From Catonia carolina (taxonomy: Eukaryota > Arthropoda > Insecta > Hemiptera > Achilidae): DNA of 64,000 nt. The DNA lies in NCBI GenBank assembly GCA_035578175.1, contig JAQMRL010000006.1, positions 53,172,001 to 53,236,000 of the forward strand, given 5' to 3'. A program made the position numbers and the translations under genes. Shown in pieces: positions 9,026-20,399 of the stretch. Each line of letters begins with the position of its first letter. The first letter of the stretch is position 1. The notes beneath the pieces are model-generated. The model worked only from the letters and a program-made list of their open reading frames with translations. It ran no database searches and was not told the origin of the DNA.

Positions 9026-10090
9026 AAAGTATGCGTCTAATTTTGATGCACACTCAATGCACATCACTACTGATACGTCAGGACTCAACCAAAGCAACCT
9101 TCAAGTATAGTGTACTATACCGTTGGGTCTCAAATGCACCCAAAAAAACCTCAGGTCCCAAGAGGATATAAAAACAATATTTTTCAAGGAAAACCGACAA
9201 TATTCCCGACAAAATTCATAAAAATTCTAAAATCAAACATTCCCACACTCGTTTAACTATTTTTTTTATTATTGTACAAAAATATGCGATAAAATTAAAA
9301 CCCTGATACAAAAATAATCTTGATTAAATGAGTCACAAAGTTTAAAACTTCACACGTTAGAATGACATGAGATGAATACAAAACTATGAGTCATCACAAA
9401 GACACAACATTGTAATACTTGTACATTTATAAATCCATACCACTGGCGCCGTTGAAACTCTCAATACGCTGAAATAATCAAAACAAAAACTAATAATTAA
9501 ATTCTGTTTATAAAATGCTGACTTATTTTATCTGAAATAAATTACGATTGTTTATATGCCTACTTGAAAATTGATTACGTAATCACATTTAAAAATCTAA
9601 TTCCATTCCCACGCTAAAATAAAATAGATTATTTTCTGGACATTTTACAGCAGACAACTGACACCTTGACAGTGATTATGCACATTTGTTTTGGTATAAC
9701 ATTTTATAACTAACTAATAATTTATGTATATTTTGTTTGTACTTTTCATTTACAGAGAATATACTATCAAATTATTAATAAATCCATAAATGATTTATTT
9801 AATTAACTAATTAAGCATTAATATTATGATTGCTTTTATTATAAATATACATAATTGAAAAAATATTCCAAACAAGTACAATAGTTTTACATTATCTTTT
9901 TCAACTAAAATTATAATACGAAATATTTTTATAAATATTATTAGTCAGTGAGCTAATTCGAGTAATTCTTAAAATAATACAAGATAAAATTTATTTTTTG
10001 TCATAACTAGATGAGAAATGTACTAATTTTTCAGTACCCTGGTCTTTTCCTCCTTATTCTTTAAGGATCTTACACTATGTTAATAATTCG
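9026..10090. other. No recognised gene
   Basis: AT-rich sequence. GGACTCAACC occurs on both sides of the Tc1-like element (8200 and 9083), suggesting older duplicated flanks, but nothing else could be assigned. Confidence 0.45.
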
Positions 10091-10110
10091 AAGACTATTG
10101 AAAGATGTAT

Positions 10111-10490
10111 TGTTTAGGTCATCAGTCGAGAGGCTGGTTTGAACCTGTAGAGGTTTTACTAAGTAAAACGAGGAGAGAGGTGGATTACAATTGCCTTCCT
10201 CACTGAATGGAAAAGTACGCATAACAGCATGCCGGGCCCTCTGAAAACACATTTTCCACTCTGCAACTGACACCTTCACTTCATTCACCACAGGGTCTGG
10301 CTGTATAATAAAGTTCATAACTTTCAGAGGAGATAACTCTGATTAGTGACTTTTACACCTCTACCTCTTCTGTTCTTAAATGATTCAGTCATTTAATTGG
10401 CTAATCATGTGATAAGAAACAGAACTATTTATTTTAGCCCTGCAACAAACCGATTGACGGTTTTGACGCTCCACCTGTCTATTATGAGCA
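10111..10490 (-). mobile_element. SINE-A with target-site duplication
   Basis: Full-length reverse copy between direct repeats TATTGAAAGAT at 10096-10106 and 10492-10502; similarity extends a few bases more. Confidence 0.9.
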
Positions 10491-10563
10491 GTATTGAAAG
10501 ATATATACGTCAAAAGCTTTTGAAATTTATTTTTGAATTTTTTATTTTTATTTTGAAATTACA

Positions 10564-10905
10564 TTTCAAGCTTTTGAAATGTGGTGTTAAAGAGAAATGT
10601 TAAAGATTAGGTGGGTGGACAAAAAATAATTTAGAGGTGATGAGTGGATGAAAGAAATCTATGGAATCATCTTACCAGAAAGAGGGATTGGCTAGTGGGG
10701 TATATCTTAAGACATCCTGGTATTGGTCTATCAATAATGGAGGGTTATATTGAGGGAGTGAATTTAGGGGGGGAGACAAAGGTTAGAATACATAAAACAA
10801 ATTACAATACATCTTAACAAATTACATACATCTTTTATACAAAAGATGTAGGGTGTTACAGGTATGTAGATATGAAACGACTTATGCAAAAAACGTGTTT
10901 TTTAG
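10564..10905 (+). pseudogene. LINE-L1 (RTE-like) reverse transcriptase C-terminal fragment
   Basis: Degenerate relative of the 12197-12817 copy. AAGCTTTTGAAATGTGGTGT and RDWLVGYILRHPGIGLS-type coding are visible, but shifts, a deletion and a duplicated ACAAATTACA stretch near 10796-10830 destroy the frame. Confidence 0.7.
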
Positions 10906-11290
10906 GTTTCTTAGGTTTGAGAGAAGAATCTACTGAGTAGAAAATAACTAAATAAAATAACAAAACTACTCGGAGGTCCCGGATTCAATTCCCGGGAAAA
11001 ATAATTAAATATTCAAATTTTAGAAAAAATCTCCCTAACTTTTCTAAAGTTTGTGCACTTTTATGGGCCCTGAATTTTAAGATTATTTCATATAATTTAA
11101 TTCCTTACAATTACCTCATTATGCATTTTTGAAGCGATACTGTAATTGAAGCAAAATAACTTTTCACAAAATTTATAAGTCCATTATCATAACACAAGTA
11201 CATAATTTGCAGTTTTTGTAGGCGCGCTAACAGAGTGGGGCTTCTAACAGATAATACACAAAATGATTATTAAACAAACAATCGAGAAAA
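10906..11290. other. AT-rich, one tRNA-like scrap
   Basis: Contains ACTCGGAGGTCCCGGATTCA at about 10970-10990, a SINE-G B-box fragment. Otherwise nothing recognised. Confidence 0.4.
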
Positions 11291-11295
11291 CAAAC

Positions 11296-11565
11296 AGTCT
11301 GAGACGAAGGTTTGTGGTTCAAATCCCAGTAAAGATAGTTACTTTTATACGGATTTGAATACTAGACAGTGGTTACCGGTGTACTTTGATGGTTGGGTTT
11401 CAATTAACCATACTTTCTCAGGAATGGTCGCCCTGAGTCTGTACAAGACTACACCTCATATACACGTCATACACATCATCCTCATCTCATTGGGTCATGG
11501 GGTTGCTTATTGTTCTAAATTGAACAGATTGCAACGTACACACATTAGGAATAAAAATAAATAAA
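11296..11565 (+). mobile_element. SINE-E (tRNA-derived), 5' truncated
   Basis: Starts within the tRNA-like head (GACGAAGGTTTGTGGTTCAA), then TTATACGGATTTGAATACTA, ACTTTGATGGTTGGGTTTCA, and a terminal CGTACACACATTAGGAATAA with an A-rich (AAAT) tail. A second copy follows immediately. Confidence 0.8.
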
Positions 11566-11573
11566 AAACAAAC

Positions 11574-12035
11574 AATCAGCTGTTTACCAGCTGATTATCG
11601 GAGGCGAAGGTTCCTGGTTCAAATCCTAGTACAGGTTACCAGAAACTTTTATACATATTTGAATGCTAGACAGTGGTTACCGGTATACTTTGATGGTTGG
11701 GGTTCAATTAACCATACTCTCTCAGGAATGGTCGACCTGAGTCTGTACAAAACTACACCTCATTTACTCGTCATACATCCTTTTTTTTAACTTCCTACTG
11801 TTCTGCAACTACTGCTAATGCAGATGGAGAAGGATGAAATTATTGTTTGTAACGTATGAAAATATGCCGTGCCTGAATGGGGTTCGAACCAAAGACCGCA
11901 TGATAAGAGGCGAGCACGTTACCAAATACGCCAATGCGGCCGGCTCCTCATCTCATTGGGTCATGGGGTTGCTTATTGTTCTGAATTGAACAGATTGCAA
12001 CGTACACACATTAGGGATTACAAAAATAAATAAAC
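11574..12035 (+). mobile_element. SINE-E copy split by SINE-F
   Basis: The first part, 11574-11777, and the second part, 11944-12035, together make one SINE-E. Both this and the preceding copy are preceded by AAACAAACAATC, so the pair looks like a tandem duplication or insertion into the A-rich tail. Confidence 0.8.
11778..11943 (-). mobile_element. SINE-F inserted in SINE-E
   Basis: Poly-T left end (reverse A tail), CTGCTAATGCAGATGG, AACGTATGAAAATATGCC, B box GGTTCGAACC and the head GCCAATGCGGCCGG. It interrupts the ATCATCCTCATCTC stretch of SINE-E, with a short TCC(T) repeat at both sides. Confidence 0.8.
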
Positions 12036-12196
12036 AAAAAATATTTTGTATGTTCTTCACTAAATAATCAGACCCTTTCAAAAAATGTCCGGCATTGGAG
12101 TCCAGAAATTGTGGTAAGCCTAGATATAACCTAATTCAGTTATGGAGATTACTGACTTTAAGAGCCTCCACACTTATGAAAAATATAAAAAAATAA

Positions 12197-12820
12197 TTAG
12201 AAAATATAAAAAATATAAAAGTCGGCAACGAAAACATACAGGAAGTTGGGGAATTCTGCTATCTAGGGAGTAAAATAACAAAGGATGGTAGAAGCACAAG
12301 TGATATCAAGAGTAGAATTGCTCAAGCTAGAAAAGCCTTTGAAATGAAAAACAGCTTACTGACTACAAACATTGATTTACAGATTAGGAAAAATTTCTTA
12401 AAACATTATGTTTGGAGTGTAGCATTATACGGAAGTGAAACGTGGGTGATAGGGACTGTAGAAAAGAAGAGGATAGAAGCTTTTGAAATGTGGTGTTATA
12501 GGAAAATGTTAAAGATTAGGTGGGTGGACAAAATAAGTAATTATGAGGTTCTTAGGCGAGTGGATGAAAAAAGAAGTATATGGAAGCATCTTACCAATAG
12601 AAAGGATAGGCTAGTGGGGCATATCCTAAGACATCCAGGTATTGGGCTATTAATAATGGAGGGTAATATTGAGGGAGTAAATTGTAGAGGGAGGCAAAGA
12701 TTAGAATGTATAAAGCAAATTACAAAAGATATAGGGTGTTACAGGTATGTAGATATGAAACGACTTGTGCAAGATAGAACAGGTTGGAGAACTGCATCAA
12801 ACCAGTCGAGAGACTGATGA
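12197..12820 (+). pseudogene. LINE-L1 (RTE-like) reverse transcriptase C-terminus
   Basis: An open frame of about 207 codons without a start, beginning after a stop at 12194. It reads GEFCYLGSKITKDGRS, ALYGSETWVIG, RKMLKIRWVDKISN, LVGHILRHPGIGLL and ends WRTASNQSRD. This is the region after the palm domain of non-LTR retrotransposon polymerases (YLGS and LYGSETW are conserved there). The catalytic FADD box lies upstream and is absent, so the copy is 5' truncated and inactive. TGATGACAAAAAAAAA follows the stop at once, suggesting almost no 3' UTR. Confidence 0.85.
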
Positions 12821-13585
12821 CAAAAAAAAACACTTATGAAAGCAGGACCACTGGATGGATGGAAGAAAGTAGAAAAGCCGTTCAGTGTGCACATTCTTAG
12901 AATGTGTGCAGCAAATAGAACGTCACGATATTTGTCTAAAAGTTACTTTAATTAGTTTAAAATTGGCCTTATTAGAAAAAACGGAAATAAACTTCAATGA
13001 GTTTTATCTTCCATTTTTTCTAAGACTATTTTTATATGAATAAAAAATAGTTCATAACAAGTAGTGTACAATTTTACATCAAAATCTACTGAAATATTTT
13101 TAACGAAATGTAAATTTTGTTGAAGATTTTGCTAATAATTTGTTTTCATTTGTATTAACCTCTCTACATCGTTTTTATTTATTTTCTTTCAAACATCCCA
13201 CACATATTTTCGATTAAACACTACCATGCCACAAAAACATTACGTGAATTTTTAAATAAGATGACAGAGAGATTCAAACGTTTTAAGACAGAATTATGAT
13301 TATAATGTGTACAGCAAACAATCGCGTGTGCGAGGTCATAGTAAATATAGAAGAAGAAAAAGAAGGCCCCAATGTAACCTTGATAATGAAGGCCATGGTC
13401 ACGATGCTATGCAGGTAGGTATATTGTACTCTTCTTATTCTGTAGATATTTTATATTTAGAAAATTTAAAATACTTTGTTACTAAGTTTTCCAATCCAGA
13501 TACATCAAAATGTAAATTATTACCTTTCATGTTATTTTGAGTATTTCCATTAACTATCATAATTATCTAATATACCTATCACAGA
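12821..13585. other. No recognised gene
   Basis: AT-rich. A 77-codon plus frame at 13307 begins with a basic stretch (RRKRRPQ) and overlaps an AGAAGAAGAAAAAGAAGG purine run; there is no support that it is coding. Confidence 0.4.
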
Positions 13586-14460
13586 AGAAAAATCTTTTGT
13601 GAAACTCTCACACGACTTTCTTTTGCCAATGTAAATAATTAAAAATATAACCTATGTTAAATCATACCCACCCGGTTGGTCTAAAAAACTTATAAAGCCA
13701 TCACCGCAAGTCAGCTGTTAAACAGCTGATTTCGAAGATGAAGGTTTCTTGGTTCTAATCCTAGTAAAGGCAGTTACTATTATACGGATTTGAATACTAG
13801 ACAGTGTGGTCACCGGTGTACTTTGATGGTTGGGGTTCAATTAACAGCATAATAATAGTCATGAAGTTGCTTATTGTTCTCAAATTAAACAGATTGTAAC
13901 GATCACATATTAAAGGGGGAAATGTTTAATCATGAGTAAACAATGGAAAATGAAAAACGTAACCTAATTTTAATCATGAGTGAATGACGCTATATGAAAT
14001 CAACCTCTGTACGACTTAAATATACGGAAAATTAATACTAAAGTCTATGGAAAACTGTAGTAAAAGATTCTTGAAATGAAAGTTGTAGTTTTTTAATTTT
14101 ATATTCACTTTTATCGTAAAAGGCATACTTCTTCTTTAGGTTCCAATCCGTTCCGGATCTAAACCACCATATTAACAAACTGAACTTTATCCACTGCTCC
14201 TCGAAATAGTTGTATTGTCGTTTTCGAGTACTACATTCTGAGATTTGACATGCATAATAAAGCTGCAATATTCAAAAATCCCATTTTTACCGATTTTGAT
14301 GAGCAAAATACAGAAACTAACTAATTGACGTTAAACTAAGCGTTGCAAATAAATATTTTTGAAATAAAAGTTGTAGATTTTTTAATATTCTACATATTTT
14401 ATTATATAGGTACGCTTGTGCCTCAAAATGCATATCAAGGCCGCAATCTTAAAATTGTTA
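13586..14460 (-). repeat. Diverged family C copy, split by SINE-E
   Basis: Starts with the reverse family C 3' end (GTGAAACTCTCACACGACTT) and resumes after SINE-E with TTTAATCATGAGT, ATACGGAAAAT, AAAGTTGTAGATTTTTTAAT and AAGGCCGCAATCTTAAAA. A unique block at about 14130-14240 may be another insertion. Confidence 0.7.
13670..13915 (+). mobile_element. SINE-E inserted in family C
   Basis: Head CACCCGGTTGGTCTA, B-box GGTTCTAATCC, body ACTTTGATGGTTGGGGTTCA. The 3' part lacks about 70 bp of the consensus. TTAAATCAT / TTTAATCAT flanks are a candidate target duplication. Confidence 0.75.
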
Positions 14461-14960
14461 AACCTAGATTTGGGAAAGCAAGAACCGCTTTCAATAATAC
14501 GATAAACGCACTGTGAAGTGAAGACCTCATATTAAAATTAAGAATTAAGACTCTTAGACGCTACGTGTTTTCGGTGTTATTTTATGGGATAGAGACCTGG
14601 GACTTTGAAGAAAAATATTACCGACCGACAAATTGGAAGCGTTTAGATGTGGTCATATCTGAGGATTTCGACGTTGAGCTGGTTGGGTTGTGTCGCAAAT
14701 GAGAATATTATCAGGATAATGTAGAAAGAGAAAGCGATTGTAAAAACCATAAAAATATGTAAATTGCAATACTTGTGTCAAGTGATAAGATTGGAAAAAG
14801 TACATCTTACTCCATTTAATAATTCAGAGTAAAATTATGGGGAAAAGATGTCGGGCTTGGAAACGCATAATCCTAGTCGAACAATCAGAGAATGTGGTTC
14901 AGATGTAGCTCCAGTGATTTGTTAAGAGCTTCAAAGTCGTGGTTGCTAAAATTATTTCCA
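14440..14960 (+). pseudogene. LINE-L2 reverse transcriptase C-terminal remnant
   Basis: Reading frames in turn give FGKARTAFNN, LKLRIKTLRRYVFSVLFYGI, ETWDFEE, then REREIV-type sequence and WFRCSSSDLLRA. These match the order seen in non-LTR polymerases after the catalytic domain (LYGxETW) and the L2 ends at 1570 and 30158. Multiple stops and frameshifts mark it as old. Confidence 0.7.
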
Positions 14961-15138
14961 GCTTATTTAGAGGAGATGACACTTGAAGATGTTAGGCGAG
15001 TGGAAAATGTAGTAAATTTATCAGATAAAAATTTCTTTCATGAGACGACGCGTCTCATGGCTGGTGGAAATTTTTAAAAAGGCCTTTACCTTTGACCCAT
15101 GGCAAAAACCATTCGTGATTTCCGTACCTACTCTTTAA

Positions 15139-15766
15139 CCCTTTCAATCCCAAATTTTTTAACTTTACACAAACAAATATGTGTACATTGTTTCATACAC
15201 TTTACTGACATTTAAGTGAAATAAAATCACTTTTAGACCTTCAGCCATTTTTTGATGGCGTGACAAAAAAGTGTGACACATATGTCACATTGGGCTTGAT
15301 GGTATCAAAGTTCCCAACAATATGAATAAGTAAAAATCATTTGCAGGCTTCCTAAACAAAATTCTCTAGCTTAGATTTGTAGCCAAGCATTATTTAAGAC
15401 TTAAAAACGGTTACAATTCAAAAATATTGGTAAAATGGACAAAATCAGTATTTACAGCCTAAAAAATATACTTGTATATACATTCAACATTCTCGAAGAA
15501 ATGCCACTTTATTTTAGTAAATGAACTCGAATATTTAAGACTAAAACTAACTTTAAAAAGAAACTAATGGTCGCGTCCGTGGCGTAGTGGTCAGCATCTT
15601 ACACTGCAAAGCGGAGGTCTCAGGTTCGATTCCTGGCTAGGGTACAGAAAATTATTACACTTCACATCCAGTGCTCTTTAATCAAAAGTAGTCACTAACA
15701 ATTAAAGTTTTTGTGTCTGTTAATTCACTCCAATGTGACTTCTATGCCTCACTGGGTAAGAAAGGG
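15139..15766. mobile_element. piggyBac-like MITE carrying a SINE-G
   Basis: TTAA at 15135-15138 and 15767-15770. Ends are CCCTTTCAATCCC and, reverse-complemented, CCCTTTCTTACCC. Subterminal TGTGACACATATGTCACA forms a short palindrome. SINE-G lies within it. Confidence 0.6.
15569..15750 (+). mobile_element. SINE-G copy with well-preserved tRNA-like head
   Basis: GTCCGTGGCGTAGTGGTCAG (A-box-like) and GGTCTCAGGTTCGATTCC (B box) at tRNA spacing, then CTGGCTAGGGTACAGAAAAT and a TAGTCACTAACAA body. Lacks a matched acceptor stem, so it is a SINE head and not a tRNA gene. Confidence 0.7.
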
Positions 15767-15774
15767 TTAAAAAG

Positions 15775-15965
15775 AATCGAATGATACTATTTTAGTTTCC
15801 AAATTCCGGCTTTGATTTTTTGACTTCCTGTTTTGGGGGACTTCCGGTTGTAACTTAAACTTCAAACCCAATCCGTGTCCATTAACTTTTTGTGTAGATT
15901 ACGAATCCGAAAACCATTTGTTGCTATCTCTTGTAGATTCTGACATTAAGGTGTGACGGACGGAC
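15775..15965 (-). repeat. Family I copy
   Basis: The minus-strand reading (TGTCAGAATCTACAAGAGAT, TTTTCGGATTCGTAATCTAC, AATTTGGAAACTAAAATAGT) matches the tandem array at 56220-57000. Confidence 0.65.
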
Positions 15966-17160
15966 GGTCAAAGGACAATGATAAATGACAATTTAAAAAA
16001 TTGCCTTAAAAACCCGAATTATGAACACACTAACAGTTAAGTGTCCATGTTAAAAATTCAAACTAAAAACATAAGCGAAAATGGCGATTGGTAGTTGTCA
16101 ACAGTATACAGTTCCCGATAATAAATACAGTTATAAAAATCTGGTTCCTTTATAAAAGATTCGTTCGCAGATTGAGGATGTAAGTCAGCGATTTTTTGTT
16201 GTTAATAAGTTTTCGTAAAAGGTTAATATTTTTCACAAGACTTGAGAAAAATTGATATATTTTTTTGCTGCTGAAATATTTTTTCTAACTAAATAACGAG
16301 AAATAATTTCCGAGTAGATTACTATTTTAGTTGGCAATGTTCATCAAGCAAGTGGTTTGTTTATTAGTTAATATAATCACCGCTAGAGTGGAGGACATGT
16401 ACTTTTGTTTTTGTAAGCGACTAGCTTATTCTATCTTCCTTCTCGTGTTGTTCTTTCTCTTTTCAATTCAATAAAAACAAAACAAGTAGCAACAGCAGTT
16501 CTTCAACAGGTGTCCTTGAAAGAAACTGACAGACTTGTGTACTGTTTTTAAATATCACCCGTCAGTTACTGCTTCTGCTCGTTACTTAATATACATGAAA
16601 ATTACTCGGACAAATTACATTATTCTGTACATTGAGTAATTTTTATCGAAATGTCTTCCGACATGTACTTGTTAGAAGGATAAAAATGAATTAAAAATAC
16701 TTTTAATACTATCGGGGAAATCCTGGAAATTACGAAATCGTTCAATAATTATACTCTAATTCTGCCTGGGTTTTATTAAATCCGTAACTAACGGAAATAA
16801 AACCAAATCTAGGAAACCATATTATGCAATTCTATTGTCATAAAATTTGTATTGCCTTGTAAAAATCAATTAGTCATTTTAGACCTACAATTACAGTATT
16901 TAAAATAACCTCAACTTCGTAAAACTTACGGGTATACAAAGCAGTTCACCTCTTGATTAAGTGACGTAAATAACAATTTTGTTTGAGGATGTCGATTTTG
17001 ACGTAATGTAACTACTAATACCTCTATTTCCTCAAAGTGTAAAAAAATTAAACCCCCCCCCCTAAGTTGAGAGATTTTAACTTATAATTTCCACCCGGTA
17101 TTATTTCCTTCGTATAGGGCCAATTTTAGGTCACGGGAGGTGTTTTTAGATAGTTCTGGA
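15966..17160. other. No recognised gene
   Basis: AT-rich. A piece at about 16095-16140 (TACAGTTCCCGATAATAAAT) resembles 34505-34550, an unassigned shared repeat end. A C10 run occurs at 17053-17062. Confidence 0.4.
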
Positions 17161-17164
17161 AGCT

Positions 17165-17245
17165 CTTATTACGATTCACATTCTTAGCATTCGCTCACTG
17201 AAGGCTTTTCTCCTTTCTTCTGTCCACCCGGTGTTCCTTGTTTAG
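17165..17245 (-). pseudogene. LINE C-terminal scrap
   Basis: The minus strand reads like VDRRKEKSL / ERRKAFSERMLRM. It shares the GCATTCGCT..ACTG and CTTCTGTCCACCCGGTGTTC segments with the fragment at 51115-51330. Confidence 0.45.
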
Positions 17246-18135
17246 GAAGTGGCCTGAAACAAGGAAGTATACAGTCTCCTATTCTGTTTAAAGTGGTCAT
17301 GGAAGAAATTAACAGAAAAGAAATAGTTTGATGTAAGGATAATAAGATGATTTTTGCGGTTGATATGGTGATTTGGGGAGAGAAAGTGGATGATGTGCAG
17401 ATTCAGTTGCATGCTTGGAATGAAATAATGAAGAGTTTTGGACTTCAAATAAGTAGAGAGAGGAGTGAAGTAATGGTTTTTGGAAGAGACAGGGGTATTG
17501 AGGGGACCATTACACTGGAAGGAGAGGCATTGAGGCTGGTACAAAATTTTTAATATCTAGGGAGTGAGATTTCAGAAGACGGGAAGATAGATGGAGAGAT
17601 AACAAAGCGGTTGCAAAAGGAAGGAAATATATACCAAGCGGTAAAACACTTGTTATGGGACAGAAAGATACCATAGAAGGCCAAATTAATGATGTATACA
17701 TTGTATTATGCACCAGCAGTGCTGGATGGAGCGGAAACGTGGAGGACGAATGACAGGAATTGGAGTTGGTTACAGGCAGGGGAGATGAAGTTCTTAAGAG
17801 CAATAAAGGGTAGGACAAGGAGAGATAGAGTAAAGAATACTGAGATTAGAGCGGAGCTAAATTTGGAAGGTTATGAGCGAGAGGGTGGAGAAAATGAAGA
17901 TAAGATGGTATGGCCATGTGAAGAGAATGGGGGTGGAAAGGTGCCTAGAAGGATGGAAGAAGGAAGGGTGGACGGAATAAGATCAAGAGGACGACCAAGA
18001 AAAAGATGGAAGGATGAAATTAAGAGGAATGTGGAGGGACGGGGATACAACTGGGAAAGATTAGAGGAGGAGAAATGGTGGACGGACAGAAGAAAATGGA
18101 GAGGCTTGGTGAACAACCAGACCCGGCGATAGCTG
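17230..18135 (+). pseudogene. LINE reverse transcriptase, palm to C-terminus, mutated active site
   Basis: Reads GLKQGSIQSPILFKVVMEEI (palm motif before the catalytic box), MIFAVDMVIWGE (the FADD box, here FAVD), GLQISRERSEVMVFGR, then YLGSEISEDGKI, DGAETWR, RSRGRPRKRWKDEIKRNVEG. Stops near 17330, 17551 and 17674 and a compensated frameshift at about 17870-17940 interrupt the frame. Substitution in FADD removes a metal-binding Asp. It is purine-rich compared with its surroundings, so the minus-strand frames over it are artefacts. Confidence 0.85.
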
Positions 18136-18674
18136 GAACGGGCACTGGATAACACGTACAGCTAAAACACCCGATTTATTTAACTTACAGTATAGCTTAA
18201 AATACTTCTTGTAAACGAATTTCAATTCACTTAATGTGTTTTAAAATTTTTTAAAACAAATTAACAAATACTGTATTTTTGAATTCTGTAAAAAATGGAA
18301 AACATTATGAGGGTACATAATTAAACCAGCGTTTTATCAGAAAGCGTGGTAAAAACGACGGCGTTAAAACCGGGGATCACCTACGTATTACAGATTAAAA
18401 AAAATAAAAGGATTTATTTAACATGTTCGTAGTTTATACAATAATTTCAAACAATTCTTATTCAGATCAGCTAGTTAATCAAAAATTTGTCTTGTACCTA
18501 AAGTTATTTCTGTGAAATCGTTAACCAAAGCTTTGCAAAGTTATACTCAGTTTGCTAATTTTGTATACGCCAGTTGTGTGTGTGTGACATACTTTCATAA
18601 TAACGACTCGAGAATTTTTATATTGGAAAATATAATTTTATATGTATATCGGCTCGTTGCATACATAAATAATA
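18136..18674. other. No recognised feature
   Basis: AT-rich, no gene or repeat match. Confidence 0.5.
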
Positions 18675-18812
18675 CGGTTGGTACCCTGTGGTGAATGAAG
18701 TGAAGGTGTCATTTGCAGAGTAGAAAATGTGTGCTTTTCAGAGGGCCCGGCAGGCTGATAAGCGTACTTTTCTATTCAGTGAGGAAGGCAATGGTGAACC
18801 ACCTTACACGGT
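18675..18812 (+). mobile_element. SINE-A internal fragment
   Basis: Only the middle part (ACCCTGTGGTGAATGAAGTG to GGTGAACCACCTTACA) is present; both ends are missing. Confidence 0.75.
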
Positions 18813-19093
18813 CGGTTGGTACTTATCGGTTATATGCATATACTGTATGTACATAATGTTTTTCACGGTTGATGAGCACTGTTTTTGGACGCGTTTAGAC
18901 CTATCAGAACGTTTACCAGCGTTGTCAAAATATAAAAATGGTTTTAATTGTTGTTGAAAGACCAAAAAGATGGCTGATCAAATTTATAACAGAGCTACGA
19001 GAGCAAGTATTGGCGAGTCATTGGCTAGCTATGAAGTGGGTAGGGGGCAATACGTCCGTTGAGAGCTCATCAGATCTGAAAAATAGTATCATT

Positions 19094-19431
19094 GCAGGGG
19101 TAAAATAGACAGTTCTGTTTCTTATCACATGGTCAGTCAATTAAATGACTGAATCATTTGAGAACAGAAGAGGTAAAAGTGTAAAAGAAACTAATCAGAG
19201 ATATCTCCTCTAAAAGTAATGAATTTCATTATACAGCCAGATCCTGTGGTGAATGAAGTGAAGGTGTCATTTGCAGAGTGGAAAATATGTGCTTTTCAGA
19301 GGGCCTGGCATGCTGATAAGCGTACTTTTTCACTCAGTGAGGAAGGCAAGTGTAAACCACCTCACTCCTCAATTTACTTAGTAAAACCCTACAGGTTCAA
19401 ACCAGCCTTTTAGGTGATGACCTAAACAACA
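19094..19431 (+). mobile_element. SINE-A, head slightly truncated
   Basis: TTGCAGGGGTAAAATAGACA to GATGACCTAAACAAC; close to consensus. Confidence 0.85.
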
Positions 19432-19607
19432 TGTATACGTATCGGATCAGGCTGCAGTATTTACTGAATAATTTTTGTTTCAAGCTTGTATGATGATTAA
19501 ATACGAACAAAATTAATTAATAGCAGAAGTTATGAATGAGATACTTTAATTCTTTTATTTTTCGTCAGGAACCTGAAAAAGAAAAATAATAGAACAAATC
19601 TTATTCA

Positions 19608-19672
19608 GTTAGGTTTACCATACGTCTGGATTAGCCCGGAAAGTCTGAGATTTAGGCATGTGTTCGGGATTT
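19608..19672 (+). repeat. Family K fragment
   Basis: AGGTTTACCATACGTCTGGA..AGCCCGGAAAGTCTG resembles 46633-46700. It is fused directly to a SINE-A fragment. Confidence 0.5.
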
Positions 19673-19866
19673 TCGGACCCTGTGGTGAATAAAGTGAAGG
19701 TGCCATTTGTAGGGTGGGAAGTACTAGATGCTTTTCAGAGGATTGATAAGCATACATATCCATTCAGTGAGGAAACCACATCCGTAAATCACCTCACTCT
19801 TCATTTTACTTAGTAAACCCCCTAGAGGTTTAAGTCAGTCTTTCAGCTGATGACCTAAACAATAAG
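19673..19866 (+). mobile_element. SINE-A 3' half, diverged
   Basis: GGACCCTGTGGTGAATAAAG to GATGACCTAAACAATAAG. The head is replaced by family K sequence. Confidence 0.75.
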
Positions 19867-20399
19867 TAATATTGTTTATACTCGCCTACTAAATTCAAGA
19901 TAACTAAAATTGGATTTATGTCTTGCAGGATTCGTAAGAAGTGATTTGGCAATAGACGATTTATGGAAAATGAAAACTGTAAGTTAGTTGAATATTCTTG
20001 ATTTATTATAAGCTGGTTCGGGCAAATAATGCTTACCGCATGTATATTATTGCCATGGACAGCCAACATTCAAAATGGGTGCCCAAAATTAACATTTACA
20101 AAATTATCTTAACGGTTTTTGGAGACAACGCTGAAAATTTTAGGTTAAAATACACTTTCCCTTTTTTCGCAAGTCTTTGCAATCAAGTAATTTAATTTTC
20201 TAACTTTGTTTTGGATAGTTTAGTTTACCGACTATAAATAAAAATATTATTGTCAGGGATTTATAATAAATTTACTAAAAAAATTTAAATAATAAATAAA
20301 GATATAATAAAAATAAACAATAAAGAAATTTATTTTTAAAATGAAGAAGAAACATCGAAAGGGAAACCAACGCAATCGTTGAAACTAAAAGTACTCCTC

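Noticed and set aside
8800..9171. 123-codon plus-strand frame
   Set aside because: It lies in the right inverted arm of the Tc1-type element and runs past the element end; no protein family features.
15569..15645. Possible tRNA gene
   Set aside because: A and B boxes are good but acceptor arms do not pair and the unit continues into a SINE-G body shared with other copies.
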